From assembly GCF_005876955.1 (NCBI RefSeq), contig NZ_SSCL01000001.1, forward strand, positions 388,151-452,150: DNA of 64,000 nt. Direction: 5' to 3'. Source of the stretch: Sinomonas gamaensis. GTDB taxonomy: Bacteria; Actinomycetota; Actinomycetes; Actinomycetales; Micrococcaceae. The position numbers and the translations under genes are program-made. The notes beneath the pieces were generated by a model. The model was not told where the DNA came from and searched no databases. It saw nothing but the letters and a program-made list of their open reading frames with translations. Positions 42,995 to 55,141 of the stretch are shown here, piece after piece (within the stretch, counting starts at the first letter, position 1; each line of letters begins with the position of its first letter).

Positions 42995-43942
42995 ATGTCC
43001 CCACCCACCCTGATCGACGCACCGACTTCCACCACCACCGCACCCGTAGCCCTCTCCTACGAGCTCTTCCCGCCGCGCAGCGATGCGGCAGCGGTCACGC
43101 TCTGGAACACCATTCGCGAGCTCGAGTGCACCAACCCGGACTACGTCTCCGTGACATACGGCGCCGGAGGTTCCAACCACGCCAAAGCCCTCGACCTCGT
43201 CGATCGGCTCCAGTTGGAGACCACCCTCCGCCCGCTCGCGCACCTCACCTGCGTGGGGGGAACGCCCGAGGAGCTCAACGCCGTCGTCAATGAGATCCTC
43301 GACCGCGGCGTGCGCGGCATCCTCGCCCTGCGCGGCGACCGGCCGAGGGACGGAGCGCTCCCGGCAAACGGCCTGCAGTACGCGCAGGACCTCATCGAGC
43401 TGATCCGCCGGATCGAGCTGCGCCGGTCGGCGCAGTTCGCGGCCGGCAAGGTCGCGATCGGCGTCGCTGCCTACCCCATGAAGCATCCCGAGTCGCCGAG
43501 CGAAGGCCACGACGTGGAAGTGCTGCTCGCCAAGCAGCGTTCGGGCGCGGACTTCGCGATCACGCAGGTCTTCTTCGAGCCGGAACAGTACTCGTCGCTC
43601 GTCCACCGGGCTCGTCGGGCGGGGGTCACGATCCCGATCATCCCCGGGATCATGCCGCTCACGAGCCTGCGCCGGATCCTCAAGCTCTCCGAGCTCAGCG
43701 GCGTGGCACCGTCCGCGGCGCTCCTGGACCGCATCCGCTCGGCGGGCGACGACGTCGCTGGCGCTCGGCGGATCGGCGTCGAGGCGACCGTGGGCCTCGC
43801 CGAAGCGGCTCTTGCAGCCGGCGCGCCCGGACTGCACCTCTACACGTTCAACGAACACGAGAGCGCGCTCGAAGTGCTCTCCCGCCTCAACCTCCCCCGG
43901 CCGTCTCGGCCTTCCCTGGCGGCCCACCACCGGGCGCGCTGA
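42995..43942 (+). CDS. metF: Methylenetetrahydrofolate reductase
   Basis: A 315-residue flavoprotein reducing 5,10-methylene-THF to 5-methyl-THF, the methyl donor for MetE next door. SYELFPPRSD carries the catalytic glutamate, VSVTYGAGGSN follows, and LRGDRPRDG and DFAITQVFFEPEQYSSLV bind folate and FAD. The ATG at 42995 lies 7 bases after an AAGG site. It is co-directional with metE after 26 bases, forming the methyl-supply operon. Confidence 0.95.
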   Translation: MSPPTLIDAPTSTTTAPVALSYELFPPRSDAAAVTLWNTIRELECTNPDYVSVTYGAGGSNHAKALDLVDRLQLETTLRPLAHLTCVGGTPEELNAVVNEILDRGVRGILALRGDRPRDGALPANGLQYAQDLIELIRRIELRRSAQFAAGKVAIGVAAYPMKHPESPSEGHDVEVLLAKQRSGADFAITQVFFEPEQYSSLVHRARRAGVTIPIIPGIMPLTSLRRILKLSELSGVAPSAALLDRIRSAGDDVAGARRIGVEATVGLAEAALAAGAPGLHLYTFNEHESALEVLSRLNLPRPSRPSLAAHHRAR

Positions 43943-43968
43943 CACCGACCCCGACCGAAGGACTCATC

Positions 43969-46299
43969 ATGACTGATTTCTCCCAGCCCGCGTTTCCCTC
44001 CGCGACCATCCTCGGCTACCCGCGCATCGGCCGCCGCCGCGAGCTCAAGAAGGCCGTCGAAGCCTACTGGGCCGGCAAGACGAGCGCGGCGGAGCTCGAG
44101 GCTGCTGCGGAGGGCATCCAGCTCGCGACCCTCCGCCGCCTCACGGAGCTCGGGCTGACCGAGCCCTCGGCCATCCCGGGCACGTTCTCCTACTACGACC
44201 AGGTCCTCGACACCGCCGTCGCCCTGGGCGCCGTTCCTGCCCGGTTCGGCCAGCTGCACGACGCCGAGGGCCGCCTCGGACTCGACGCCTACTTCACGCT
44301 CGCCCGCGGCAACGCCGAGCAGCAGCCGCTCGAGATGACCAAGTGGTTCGACTCGAACTACCACTACCTCGTTCCCGAGATCGGCCCCGAGACCGAGTTC
44401 TCGCTCTCGTCCGAGCGCGTGGTCGAGGAGTTCCGCTTCGCGAAGTCCCACGGCGTGGTCACGCGCCCGTACCTTGTGGGTCCCGTGACCTTCCTCCTCC
44501 TGAGCAAGGCTTCCGACGACGCGCCGGAGGGCTTCTCGCCGCTCTCGCGCCTCGACGACGTCCTCCCCGTGTACGCCGAGCTCCTCGCGCGCCTCGGCGA
44601 GGCTGGGGCCGAGTGGGTCCAGTTCGACGAGCCTGCGCTTGTTGCGGATCTGGACGTGCCGGCCGCTGAGGTGAGCTCCGCCGTCGAACGCGCCTACGCC
44701 GCTCTCACCGCCGTCCCGGGCCGCCCGCAGCTCCTGCTCTCCGCCCCGTACGGTGGGCTCGGCGAGCAGGCAGCAGCGGTTGCCGCAACCGGCGTCGAAG
44801 CCGTGGCTCTCGACGTGTTCAAGGGCGCGCTGCCCTCGGCCCAAGACCTCGAGGCGTTCGCCGGAAAGACCGTGGTGGCCGGCGTCGTCGACGGCCACAA
44901 CATCTGGCGAAACGACCTCGCGGCCTCGGCCGCGAAGCTCGATGCCCTTCGCTCGGCAGGTGCGAAGCTGGCCGTGGGCACCTCGACCTCGACCTTCCAC
45001 GTCCCGCACGACGTCGAGGAGGAGACCCAGCTCGACGCCCAGCTGCGCAGTTGGCTCGCGTTCGCGGACCAGAAGGTCGGCGAGGTCGTCTCGCTCGCTG
45101 CCTACCTCGCGGACCCCGAGTCGGCTCAGGCCGCCATCGACGAGGCTTCGCGCGTCATCGCCTCGCGGGCCGAGGCGCCCGGCGTGCGCCGCCCGGAGGT
45201 GCGCGAGCGCACCAGCGCGCTCACGGACGCTGACTTCTCCCGCTCGGCCTTCGCCGTCCGTGCTGCCGCGCAGGACGAGGTCCTGCACCTGCCGCCGCTG
45301 CCGACGACGACGATCGGCTCCTTCCCGCAGACCGCCGAGGTCCGCGGTGCCCGCGCCCGCCTCATCAAGGGCGCGATCGACGCGGCCGAGTACGAGCGGC
45401 TCATGAAGGACGAGATCAAGCGCGTCATCGACCTCCAGGAGGAGCTCGGCTTTGACGTCCTGGTCCACGGCGAGCCCGAGCGCAACGACATGGTGCAGTA
45501 CTTCGCCGAGAACCTCGACGGCTTCGACGTCACGGTCCACGGCTGGGTCCAGTCGTACGGCTCGCGCTGCACCCGCCCGTCGATCCTCTGGGGCGACGTC
45601 TCCCGCCCCGCCCCGATCACGGTCCCGTGGGCCGCGTACGCGCAGTCGCTCACCGAGAAGCCGCTCAAGGGCATGCTCACCGGCCCGGTGACCATCCTCG
45701 CGTGGTCCTTCGTCCGCGACGACCAGCCGCTCGCCGAGACCGCCAACCAGGTCGCCCTCGCCCTCCGCGACGAGATCGCCGACCTCGAGACCGCCGGCAT
45801 CAAGGTCATCCAGGTCGACGAGCCCGCGCTGCGTGAGCTTCTCCCGCTGCGCCGGGCGGACCAGCCGGCGTACCTCGACTGGTCGGTCAAGTCGTTCCGT
45901 CTCGCGACGGCAGGCGCCCAGGACGCGACGCAGGTTCACACCCACCTGTGCTACTCCGAGTTCGGCGTGATCATCGACGCCATCGACGGCCTCGACGCCG
46001 ACGTGACCTCCATTGAGGCCGCCCGCTCGCGCATGGAGGTCGTCAACGACCTCGAGGCGCACGGCTTCGGCCGCGGCGTGGGTCCCGGCGTCTACGACAT
46101 CCACTCGCCCCGTGTGCCCTCGCAGGGCGAGATCGAAGAACTGCTCGCGACCGCCGTCGCCCATGTTCCCTCGCGCCAGCTCTGGGTGAACCCGGACTGC
46201 GGCCTCAAGACCCGCGGATACGCGGAGACCGAGGAGTCGCTGCGGAACCTTGTCGAGGCCGCAAAGGCCGCGCGCGGAGTCCTCGCCGCCAACGCCTAG
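43969..46299 (+). CDS. metE: Cobalamin-independent methionine synthase
   Basis: A 776-residue enzyme transferring methyl from 5-methyl-THF-polyglutamate to homocysteine. The two barrels are visible: the N-terminal one starts GYPRIGRRRELKKAVEAYW, and the C-terminal one contains the zinc ligands in THLCYSEF (His, Cys), the glutamate in TSIEAARS, and the last cysteine in VNPDCGLKTRGY. TTTIGSFPQTAEVR opens the second half. It is full length. It ends just before a strong hairpin. Confidence 0.97.
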   Translation: MTDFSQPAFPSATILGYPRIGRRRELKKAVEAYWAGKTSAAELEAAAEGIQLATLRRLTELGLTEPSAIPGTFSYYDQVLDTAVALGAVPARFGQLHDAEGRLGLDAYFTLARGNAEQQPLEMTKWFDSNYHYLVPEIGPETEFSLSSERVVEEFRFAKSHGVVTRPYLVGPVTFLLLSKASDDAPEGFSPLSRLDDVLPVYAELLARLGEAGAEWVQFDEPALVADLDVPAAEVSSAVERAYAALTAVPGRPQLLLSAPYGGLGEQAAAVAATGVEAVALDVFKGALPSAQDLEAFAGKTVVAGVVDGHNIWRNDLAASAAKLDALRSAGAKLAVGTSTSTFHVPHDVEEETQLDAQLRSWLAFADQKVGEVVSLAAYLADPESAQAAIDEASRVIASRAEAPGVRRPEVRERTSALTDADFSRSAFAVRAAAQDEVLHLPPLPTTTIGSFPQTAEVRGARARLIKGAIDAAEYERLMKDEIKRVIDLQEELGFDVLVHGEPERNDMVQYFAENLDGFDVTVHGWVQSYGSRCTRPSILWGDVSRPAPITVPWAAYAQSLTEKPLKGMLTGPVTILAWSFVRDDQPLAETANQVALALRDEIADLETAGIKVIQVDEPALRELLPLRRADQPAYLDWSVKSFRLATAGAQDATQVHTHLCYSEFGVIIDAIDGLDADVTSIEAARSRMEVVNDLEAHGFGRGVGPGVYDIHSPRVPSQGEIEELLATAVAHVPSRQLWVNPDCGLKTRGYAETEESLRNLVEAAKAARGVLAANA

Positions 46300-46316
46300 G
46301 CCTCTCACACCAGACG

Positions 46317-46352
46317 GCCCGGCGCCGGCGCCACCAGCGCCGGCGGCCGGGC
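46317..46352 (+). terminator. Very stable hairpin after metE
   Basis: A 15-bp GC stem at 46317-46331 / 46337-46352 with one bulged G closes a 5-base loop. No T-run follows; instead a G-rich stretch does. It lies between metE and the convergent DUF2004 gene and likely halts transcription from both sides. Confidence 0.7.
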
Positions 46353-46360
46353 GGCGGGGG

Positions 46361-46882
46361 TTATGGGGGGTGGGCGGGCGAAACCCACCCGACCTCGTCG
46401 TCGACCACTCCGTCTTCGTCCGCGGCCGCGAGGAGCACCTCGTCGGTGAAGCCCTCGCCGAGGGTGAAGCCGAGCACAAAGTAGCGCTCCGGCTGCCCTG
46501 GGTAGATGCCCACCTTGGTGAGGCGGAGGGCCTGGACGAAGCGGTCGTCGTCGACCTCGTCGGGGCTTTCGACGCCGAAGACCTCGCGGACCTTCCCACC
46601 CTGCAGGTTCTGGCAGTGGAAATGCCGGTATTCGACCGCCGCCGAATCCTCATCGCGCAGATCTTGCGCGATGCGTTCGCGGGCGGAATCGATGAGCTCC
46701 GGGAGGAACCTCAGGCGGTAGTCCACCTTGTGAAGACAGGCTTCGTCCAGGCGGTCATGCTCGCCGATGCTCAGGTCCAGATTGATGGGCACACCATCGT
46801 GCTCGTAGCGGCCAGGGATGCTCCGTTGCCCCGCCGGCGCAAGGGCGATCTCCCCGAAATGCCGGCTTACTGCCGTCTCCAT
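46361..46882 (-). CDS. DUF2004 family protein
   Basis: A 173-residue protein of unknown function. The family pattern is recognisable: VDYRLRFLPELIDSARERIAQDL early, then FVQALRLTKVGIYPGQPERYFVLGFTLGEGFTDEVLLAAADEDG toward the end. It is acidic and soluble. The ATG is at 46882. It converges on metE and is followed upstream by the DUF72 gene on the same strand with an 18-base gap. Confidence 0.75.
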   Translation of the reverse strand: METAVSRHFGEIALAPAGQRSIPGRYEHDGVPINLDLSIGEHDRLDEACLHKVDYRLRFLPELIDSARERIAQDLRDEDSAAVEYRHFHCQNLQGGKVREVFGVESPDEVDDDRFVQALRLTKVGIYPGQPERYFVLGFTLGEGFTDEVLLAAADEDGVVDDEVGWVSPAHPP

Positions 46883-46900
46883 GAGAAAAAGATAGTCCCC

Positions 46901-47716
46901 TCACGCGAGGCGCGCGAGGAGGTTCAGCGCATCGTGCGGGGCTCGGCCGTCGGCGTCGTTGTCGAAGTACACATAGGTGTCGTGATCATCGGAGAGCCAG
47001 CGGCGGATCTGGTCTGCCCACCTGTCCAGGGTGCTGTCCGCGTAGCCGCCGCCGTAGAGCCGGGACTCGCCGTGGAGGCGGACGTAGCGGAAGCCCGCGG
47101 TCTCGTCGTGGAGCACCGGCCAGCGGCCCGCGCTGTCGGCGATCACGGTGCAGATGCCATGGCTCGCGAGGAAGGCCCGGGCCTCCGGAGTGTCGAAGCT
47201 CTCGTGCCGGGGCTCAAGGGCATGGATCAGCGGGCGCCGCGTGAGGGCGGTGGTCACGGCGCGCTGTTCCGGGAGCTTCTCGTCGTGCCGCTCGGCGAGC
47301 AATGCGGCGTCCTGTGAGGTCCGGGGGAGGAGGGCGAAGAACGGCGCGAGCACCTCGGGATCGAACGTCATGCGTTCGGGCAGCTGCCACAGGAACGGCC
47401 CGAGCTTGTCGCCCAGCGTCAGGATCCCCGAGGCGAAGAAGTTCGCAAGCGCCGTGTCGACGCCCCGCAGTTGCTTCATGTGCGTGATGAACCGCCCGCC
47501 CTTGACCGCGAAGACGAAGTCTTCTGGCGTGGCGTCGCGCCACGTCTCGTACGACGACGGCCGCTGCAGAGAGTAGAACGACCCGTTGATCTCCACGGAG
47601 GTCATGCGCTCCGCGGCGTAGGCCAGTTCGTCCTTCTGGCGCAGCCCCCGCGGATAGAAGTCGCCCCGCCACCTCGCGTAGCGCCATCCCGAGACGCCCA
47701 CATATGCCCTCGCCAC
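46901..47716 (-). CDS. DUF72 domain-containing protein
   Basis: A 271-residue TIM-barrel-like protein of the DUF72 (YecE) family. It starts ARAYVGVSGWRYARWRGDFYP and has the conserved VEINGSFYSLQRPSSYETWRDATPEDFVFAVKG and YVYFDNDADGRAPHDALNLL. The family's role is not established; the fold suggests a nuclease or isomerase. The start is the GTG at 47716. It lies 19 bases after the LysR gene. Confidence 0.9.
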   Translation of the reverse strand: MARAYVGVSGWRYARWRGDFYPRGLRQKDELAYAAERMTSVEINGSFYSLQRPSSYETWRDATPEDFVFAVKGGRFITHMKQLRGVDTALANFFASGILTLGDKLGPFLWQLPERMTFDPEVLAPFFALLPRTSQDAALLAERHDEKLPEQRAVTTALTRRPLIHALEPRHESFDTPEARAFLASHGICTVIADSAGRWPVLHDETAGFRYVRLHGESRLYGGGYADSTLDRWADQIRRWLSDDHDTYVYFDNDADGRAPHDALNLLARLA

Positions 47717-47735
47717 GGTCCCCAGCGTAGGCGCC

Positions 47736-48668
47736 TCAGCGGCGCGAACCGCCGGGATTGCGCGCCTGGATCGCTTTGAGCGTGTCCGCCACGAGGTCGA
47801 GGAAGAGACCGGTCTGCGTCTCGCCCGGCCCTCCGGGGCGGAGGGCGAAGATGTTCCGCGCGAGCTTGATCTCGGGGACATCGACAACGACGACGCCCTC
47901 CGGCCGGGATTGCAGCGCCAGCTCCGGCACGAGGGCGGCTCCGAGGCCGGCGGAGGCGAGCCCGATGCTCGCGTTGAAGTCGTCGCTGTACGCAACGACA
48001 CGCGGCTCGAGGCCGCAGCTTGCGAAGAGGCGGTCGATGACGGCGGAGTCGCTCGTGCCTGGGTGATGGACGATCCACGGCATGCCGCCGAGCTGACGCG
48101 CGGTCACTTGTGCGCCGTCGGCGATTCCCCACGACGACGGCAGGACGACGCAGAACGGGTCGTCTCCGATCCATTGGCGGTCCATGGTGTTGGGCCACGC
48201 AATGCCGGTCTGGCCTACCTGATAGACGAGGACGACGTCGAGATCGCCTCCGGCGAGGAGGCCCCGGATCGTCTCGCCCGGCTCGGCCACCGAGACATGG
48301 AGGTCCAGTCCGAGATGCCGCCAGCGGTCGCTCTTCAGGACCGCGGGCAGGACGTAGGTGGCGAGGCTCGGGAAGATCCCCAGCCGCAGGCGGTGGCCCG
48401 CTGCTTCCGCCGCCCGCGCGGTCGCCGCCTTGAGCGCGTCGATGTCCGTCAGCACCTTGGTCGCGTGGCGCGTCATGACGACGGCGGCCTCGGTGGGCGT
48501 CACGCTCTTGGGGGAGCGGATGAAGAGCTGCACGCCCGTCTCGCGCTCGAGCGCGGCCATCTGCTGGGACACCGCCGAGGCCGTGTACCCGAGCCGCTGG
48601 GCGGCGGCCGCGAACGAGCCTTGGCGGACGACCTCGAGGAGTGTCTGGAGGTGGACAGGGTTCACCAT
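47736..48668 (-). CDS. LysR family transcriptional regulator
   Basis: A 310-residue regulator. The N-terminal helix-turn-helix is HLQTLLEVVRQGSFAAAAQRLGYTASAVSQQMAALERETGVQLFIR, and the C-terminal periplasmic-binding-like domain senses the effector. The ATG is at 48668. LysR regulators usually control a divergent gene, but the divergent operon here is nrdHIEF, 384 bases away and with its own NrdR-like boxes, so its target is unclear. Confidence 0.91.
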   Translation of the reverse strand: MVNPVHLQTLLEVVRQGSFAAAAQRLGYTASAVSQQMAALERETGVQLFIRSPKSVTPTEAAVVMTRHATKVLTDIDALKAATARAAEAAGHRLRLGIFPSLATYVLPAVLKSDRWRHLGLDLHVSVAEPGETIRGLLAGGDLDVVLVYQVGQTGIAWPNTMDRQWIGDDPFCVVLPSSWGIADGAQVTARQLGGMPWIVHHPGTSDSAVIDRLFASCGLEPRVVAYSDDFNASIGLASAGLGAALVPELALQSRPEGVVVVDVPEIKLARNIFALRPGGPGETQTGLFLDLVADTLKAIQARNPGGSRR

Positions 48669-48906
48669 CTGGGCCTCCTCGGGTGGTGTGTCAGGGGGTG
48701 GATCACCAGATTACGGCACGAGTGACGGTTGTGGACCGATGCCGCGACACGCCGACGGCGAACGACACGATCTTTTTCTCGTGTGTGCATGGAGCCCTCC
48801 ACATCCTGTGGACGGAAGGCCGCGATGGCCGGAAATTCGCGGCTCGCCCTGTGTGTTAAGTGTGCAGGACATGTGGACTGCCAGCGCGAGAAATGACATA
48901 CTTGTA

Positions 48907-48955
48907 AGACATCATCTTGGGGTCCGCGGCGGCGCCAACCACTACATGTAGTATC
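48907..48955 (+). promoter_or_regulatory. Tandem NrdR-like boxes and -10 element of nrdHIEF
   Basis: Two 16-base sites, at 48907-48922 (core ACATCATCTTG) and 48939-48954 (core ACTACATGTAGT, a perfect 12-base palindrome), have centres 32 bases apart, three helical turns, as NrdR boxes do. TAGTAT at 48950-48955 overlaps the second box and fits a -10. The rest of the 384-base gap upstream of nrdH shows nothing else I can name. Confidence 0.65.
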
Positions 48956-49052
48956 GAGGCAGCCGAGGGCAGTCCGATCCATTGGGAAGGCCACCGGCCA
49001 TATGGGGGGCCCGCAACGGGCCAAAGCTGAGTCTTCCAGGAGGGAAGGAACC

Positions 49053-49298
49053 ATGAACGTCACGGTCTACACGAAGCCTGCGTGTGTTCAGTGCAACGCC
49101 ACCTACCGTGCGCTGGACAAGAAGGGCATCGCCTACCAGAGCGTTGACGTCACCCAGGACCCGGAGGCCCTCGAGCGACTCAAGGCCATGGGCTACATGC
49201 AGGCTCCCGTTGTCGTCACCGATGGCGGCCACTGGTCCGGCTTCCGTCCCGACAAGATCGAGGAGCTCGCCCAGGCGTCCTCCGCTTCGGTGGCCTGA
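49053..49298 (+). CDS. nrdH: Glutaredoxin-like protein NrdH
   Basis: An 81-residue redoxin that reduces the class Ib ribonucleotide reductase. The active site is CVQC in VYTKPACVQCNATYRAL, and APVVVTDGGHWSGFRPDKI is the usual C-terminal half. The ATG at 49053 has AGGAGGG and GAAGGA before it. It is the first gene of nrdHIEF; nrdI starts 39 bases later. Confidence 0.96.
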   Translation: MNVTVYTKPACVQCNATYRALDKKGIAYQSVDVTQDPEALERLKAMGYMQAPVVVTDGGHWSGFRPDKIEELAQASSASVA

Positions 49299-49792
49299 TC
49301 CGCCGTCGTCCGTTTTTCTCACTCAGGGGGTGCCGAGGTGACCTCTCTGGTCACGGCTTCGGCAGGCGCGGGTGCGCCTGCCGCTCAGCCTGAGCCCCGC
49401 CTCGTTTCAAGCCGGCTGATCTACTTCTCGTCCGTCTCGGGCAACACTCATCGCTTTGTGATGAAGCTGGGACTCGACGCCGAACGCATTCCGCTCCACC
49501 CCCACGACCGCCCGCTCCGTGCGACTGAGCCCTTCGTGCTCGTTGTGCCGACGTATGGCGGGACTGGGGGAGCGGGCTCGGTTCCGAAGCAGGTCATCAG
49601 GTTCTTGAACGACCCGCAGAACCGATCGCTCATCCGAGGGGTCATCAGCGCGGGCAACACGAATTTCGGGGACAACTTCTGTGCTGCCGGCGACATCGTC
49701 GCCGTCAAGTGCAAAGTCCCTCACCTATACCGTTTCGAGCTCATGGGCACGGCCGAGGACGTCGAGCGCGTGAAACAAGGATTGGACGCATT

Positions 49793-52991
<3,199 letters not shown>

Positions 52992-53000
52992 GAGTGTGTG

Positions 53001-53087
53001 AGATAGAGGTCTAATTGCGAGTCTGGGCCTCTATCTGTAGGAAGCGGACGGCCTATCTGCAAGTTTTGGCAGATAGGCGGTGCGTTT
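53001..53087 (+). terminator. Two related hairpins after nrdF
   Basis: AGATAGAGG at 53001-53009 pairs with CCTCTATCT at 53028-53036. Twenty-two bases on, GCCTATCTGC (53051-53060) pairs perfectly with GCAGATAGGC (53069-53078) around an 8-base loop, followed by TTTT at 53084-53087. The two stems share the CTATCTG core, so alternative pairings are possible. Confidence 0.75.
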
Positions 53088-53185
53088 TCTCTATTCCGAG
53101 GTGGATCCTATTCTGATGGGAGGTCTGGTCTATAGCGAGAACCCGATCACTCTCCGCAACGAGGCCTCACTAACGAGGAGATCCG

Positions 53186-53228
53186 CGGCGATGGCGGGCT
53201 TTCCTCGAAGCGAGCCGGGCCATCGCCG
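53186..53228. terminator. Bidirectional hairpin between nrdF and the XRE-cupin gene
   Basis: CGGCGATGGC at 53186-53195 pairs with GCCATCGCCG at 53219-53228, with a further inner GGCT/AGCC stem. It lies just beyond the stop of the minus-strand regulator gene at 53238, so it probably ends the amine-utilisation operon. Confidence 0.6.
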
Positions 53229-53237
53229 GGTTGGACG

Positions 53238-53861
53238 CTAGCGGGCCGCGACGGCGAGGAAGCGGATGGGGAGTTCGAGGAGGCGAAGGGGGCCGTGGGG
53301 TCCTTCGCCTTCGAAGACGAGGGAGTCGCCGGGGGCGAGCTCGTATTCGTAGGAGCCGTGCCCGTAGACCATGCGGCCTTCGAGCATGTAGATGAACTCG
53401 GTTCCGCTGTGCTGGAACAGCGGGAAGACGTCGGACGCGCTCGTGAGCGTCACGAGGCTCGGCTCGATCGGGTTCTCCCGCCGCTGCAGGGTGCCGAGCG
53501 AGCGGTATTCGTGGCCGTGGCGGGTGCCGGTGCGAACCGTGACGCTGCCTTCCCCGGCCTTGGTGAAGGTGGCTTCGCGTTCGGTGTCTGCCCCCTTGAA
53601 GAGCGCTGTGACCGGCACGTCGAGAGCCTGGGCTAGCCGCTGGACCGTGGTGAGGGAGCACGAGGTGCTGGCGGACTCGATCTTCGAGACCATGGCCTTG
53701 GAGAGCCCCGTCCGGCTCGCGAGCTCGGCCGCCGAGATCCCGGCTTCGCTCCGATACCGTTTGACCTGCCCTGCGATGACGAGCTCGAGGGAGCCGGGAG
53801 CGCTAGGGGTGCCCTCGGCTTCCTCGGTCGTCATGGTGCGAGTATAGGCAGCGGCGGTCAT
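53238..53861 (-). CDS. XRE family regulator with C-terminal cupin domain (PuuR-like)
   Basis: A 207-residue two-domain regulator. The helix-turn-helix is VKRYRSEAGISAAELASRTGLSKAMVSKIESAST, and a cupin sensor follows with HSGTEFIYMLEGRMVYGHGSYEYELAPGDSLVFEGEGPHG. This architecture is that of PuuR, which governs gamma-glutamylated polyamine breakdown. It is the last gene of the operon and overlaps the amidohydrolase gene by 4 bases (ATGA); an internal ATG at 53834 lacks a ribosome site. It likely senses an amine or gamma-glutamyl amine. Confidence 0.9.
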   Translation of the reverse strand: MTAAAYTRTMTTEEAEGTPSAPGSLELVIAGQVKRYRSEAGISAAELASRTGLSKAMVSKIESASTSCSLTTVQRLAQALDVPVTALFKGADTEREATFTKAGEGSVTVRTGTRHGHEYRSLGTLQRRENPIEPSLVTLTSASDVFPLFQHSGTEFIYMLEGRMVYGHGSYEYELAPGDSLVFEGEGPHGPLRLLELPIRFLAVAAR

Positions 53862-55141
53862 ACGCGGCGCCCTGCGAGGCCCTCGAGGACCCCGGCGAGG
53901 GCGAGCGCGCCCGCCTCGGCGTCGTCGTCCTCCACGTGCTCTTCCGGAGAATGGGAGACGCCGGTGGGATTGCGGACGAAGAGCATGGCGGTCGGCAGCG
54001 CCGCGGCGAGGACGCCCGCGTCATGGCCCGCTCCCGTGGGGAGCACGGGGGCGTCGGGCAGCAGTTCCCCGAGTCGGTGCCTGAGGGCGGGATCGAAGTG
54101 GACGGTGGGGCTGAGCGATTCCTCCCGCAGCTCGAGGGAGCAGCCTTCGACGGCGGCGGCTCGCCTGGCGTCGGCATGGATGCGCTCGACGACGGCGGCC
54201 GTCACGGCGTCGTCGGCGTGCCGGACGTCGAGCCAGAGGCTGACCGAGGACGCGATCACGTTCGTACCGCCCGGCACGGGGACGATGCGCCCGACGGTCG
54301 CGCGCGCGCCCGAGTGCCGGAGGGCAGCCTCGCGGGCAGCTTGGACGATCGCCGCCGCGGCGACGAGCGGGTCACGCCGGTCTTCCATGAGCGTGGTCCC
54401 GGCGTGGTTGCCCTGCCCGGTGATGGTGATCCTCCATCGTCCGTGGCCCAGGATGGTCGAGCCGACCGCGACGGGCTGGCCGAGGTCGATGAGTCCGCGG
54501 CCCTGTTCGACATGGAGTTCGACGAAGGAGCCGATCCTGCCCACGGCTTCTGGGTCCGGGCCGAGGAAGCGGGGGTCGAGGCCTGCTTTCGCTGTGACGT
54601 CGGCGAAGGTGTTCCCCTCGGGGTCGCGCAGCGTGCGGGCCCTGTCCGGGTCGATCAGGCCGGTGAGCAGCCGGGAGCCGAGGCACGCGACCCCGAAGCG
54701 GGAGCCCTCCTCCTCGGGGAAGACGGCGAGGGCGAGGGGCTTGCTGGGTGTCAGCCCGCGTTCGCGCAGGCGGTCGATGGCGATGAGCGCCGAGGCGACG
54801 CCGAGCGGGCCGTCGAAGGCGCCCCCTCCGGGGACGGAATCCAGGTGGCTGCCGGTGACGACGGCGTCCCGCCGATCGGCGCCTGGTGCGTCCCACCAGG
54901 CCCAGAGGATGCCATTCCGGTCGCTCTCGACGTCCAGACCGCGCCGTGACGCCTGGTCGATGAACCACTCGCGGAGCTCGTGCTCGGCCACCGAGTAGAC
55001 GGGCCTGCTGTAGCCTCCCCGGGCGTCGTCCCTGCCGACGTCCGCGATCTCGGCCATGAGCCCCGCGACGCTCGCGCCCGCCGGGCCCGCCCGGCCCCCC
55101 GCCGTCGTCGGCACTGTGCCAGTCGACGGTCCCGCGCTCAC
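53858..55141 (-). CDS. M20 family amidohydrolase (allantoate/N-carbamoyl amino acid hydrolase type)
   Basis: A 427-residue dimetal hydrolase of the hydantoinase/carbamoylase branch. Metal ligands are seen in TGSHLDSVPGGGAFDG, FPEEEGSRFG, SFVELHVEQGRGL and GVSHSPEEHV; the dimerisation lid includes ITGQGNHAGTTLM. Family members release ammonia or an amine from ureido, carbamoyl or amide substrates. The GTG at 55141 overlaps the oxidase stop (GTGA), so it belongs firmly to the operon. A role in opening an N-substituted amide fits the neighbours, but the substrate is not determined. Confidence 0.9.
   Translation of the reverse strand: MSAGPSTGTVPTTAGGRAGPAGASVAGLMAEIADVGRDDARGGYSRPVYSVAEHELREWFIDQASRRGLDVESDRNGILWAWWDAPGADRRDAVVTGSHLDSVPGGGAFDGPLGVASALIAIDRLRERGLTPSKPLALAVFPEEEGSRFGVACLGSRLLTGLIDPDRARTLRDPEGNTFADVTAKAGLDPRFLGPDPEAVGRIGSFVELHVEQGRGLIDLGQPVAVGSTILGHGRWRITITGQGNHAGTTLMEDRRDPLVAAAAIVQAAREAALRHSGARATVGRIVPVPGGTNVIASSVSLWLDVRHADDAVTAAVVERIHADARRAAAVEGCSLELREESLSPTVHFDPALRHRLGELLPDAPVLPTGAGHDAGVLAAALPTAMLFVRNPTGVSHSPEEHVEDDDAEAGALALAGVLEGLAGRRV

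Noticed and set aside
43840-46653. A 937-residue frame antisense to metE
   Set aside because: Same artefact of strong codon bias; MetE is full length on the plus strand.
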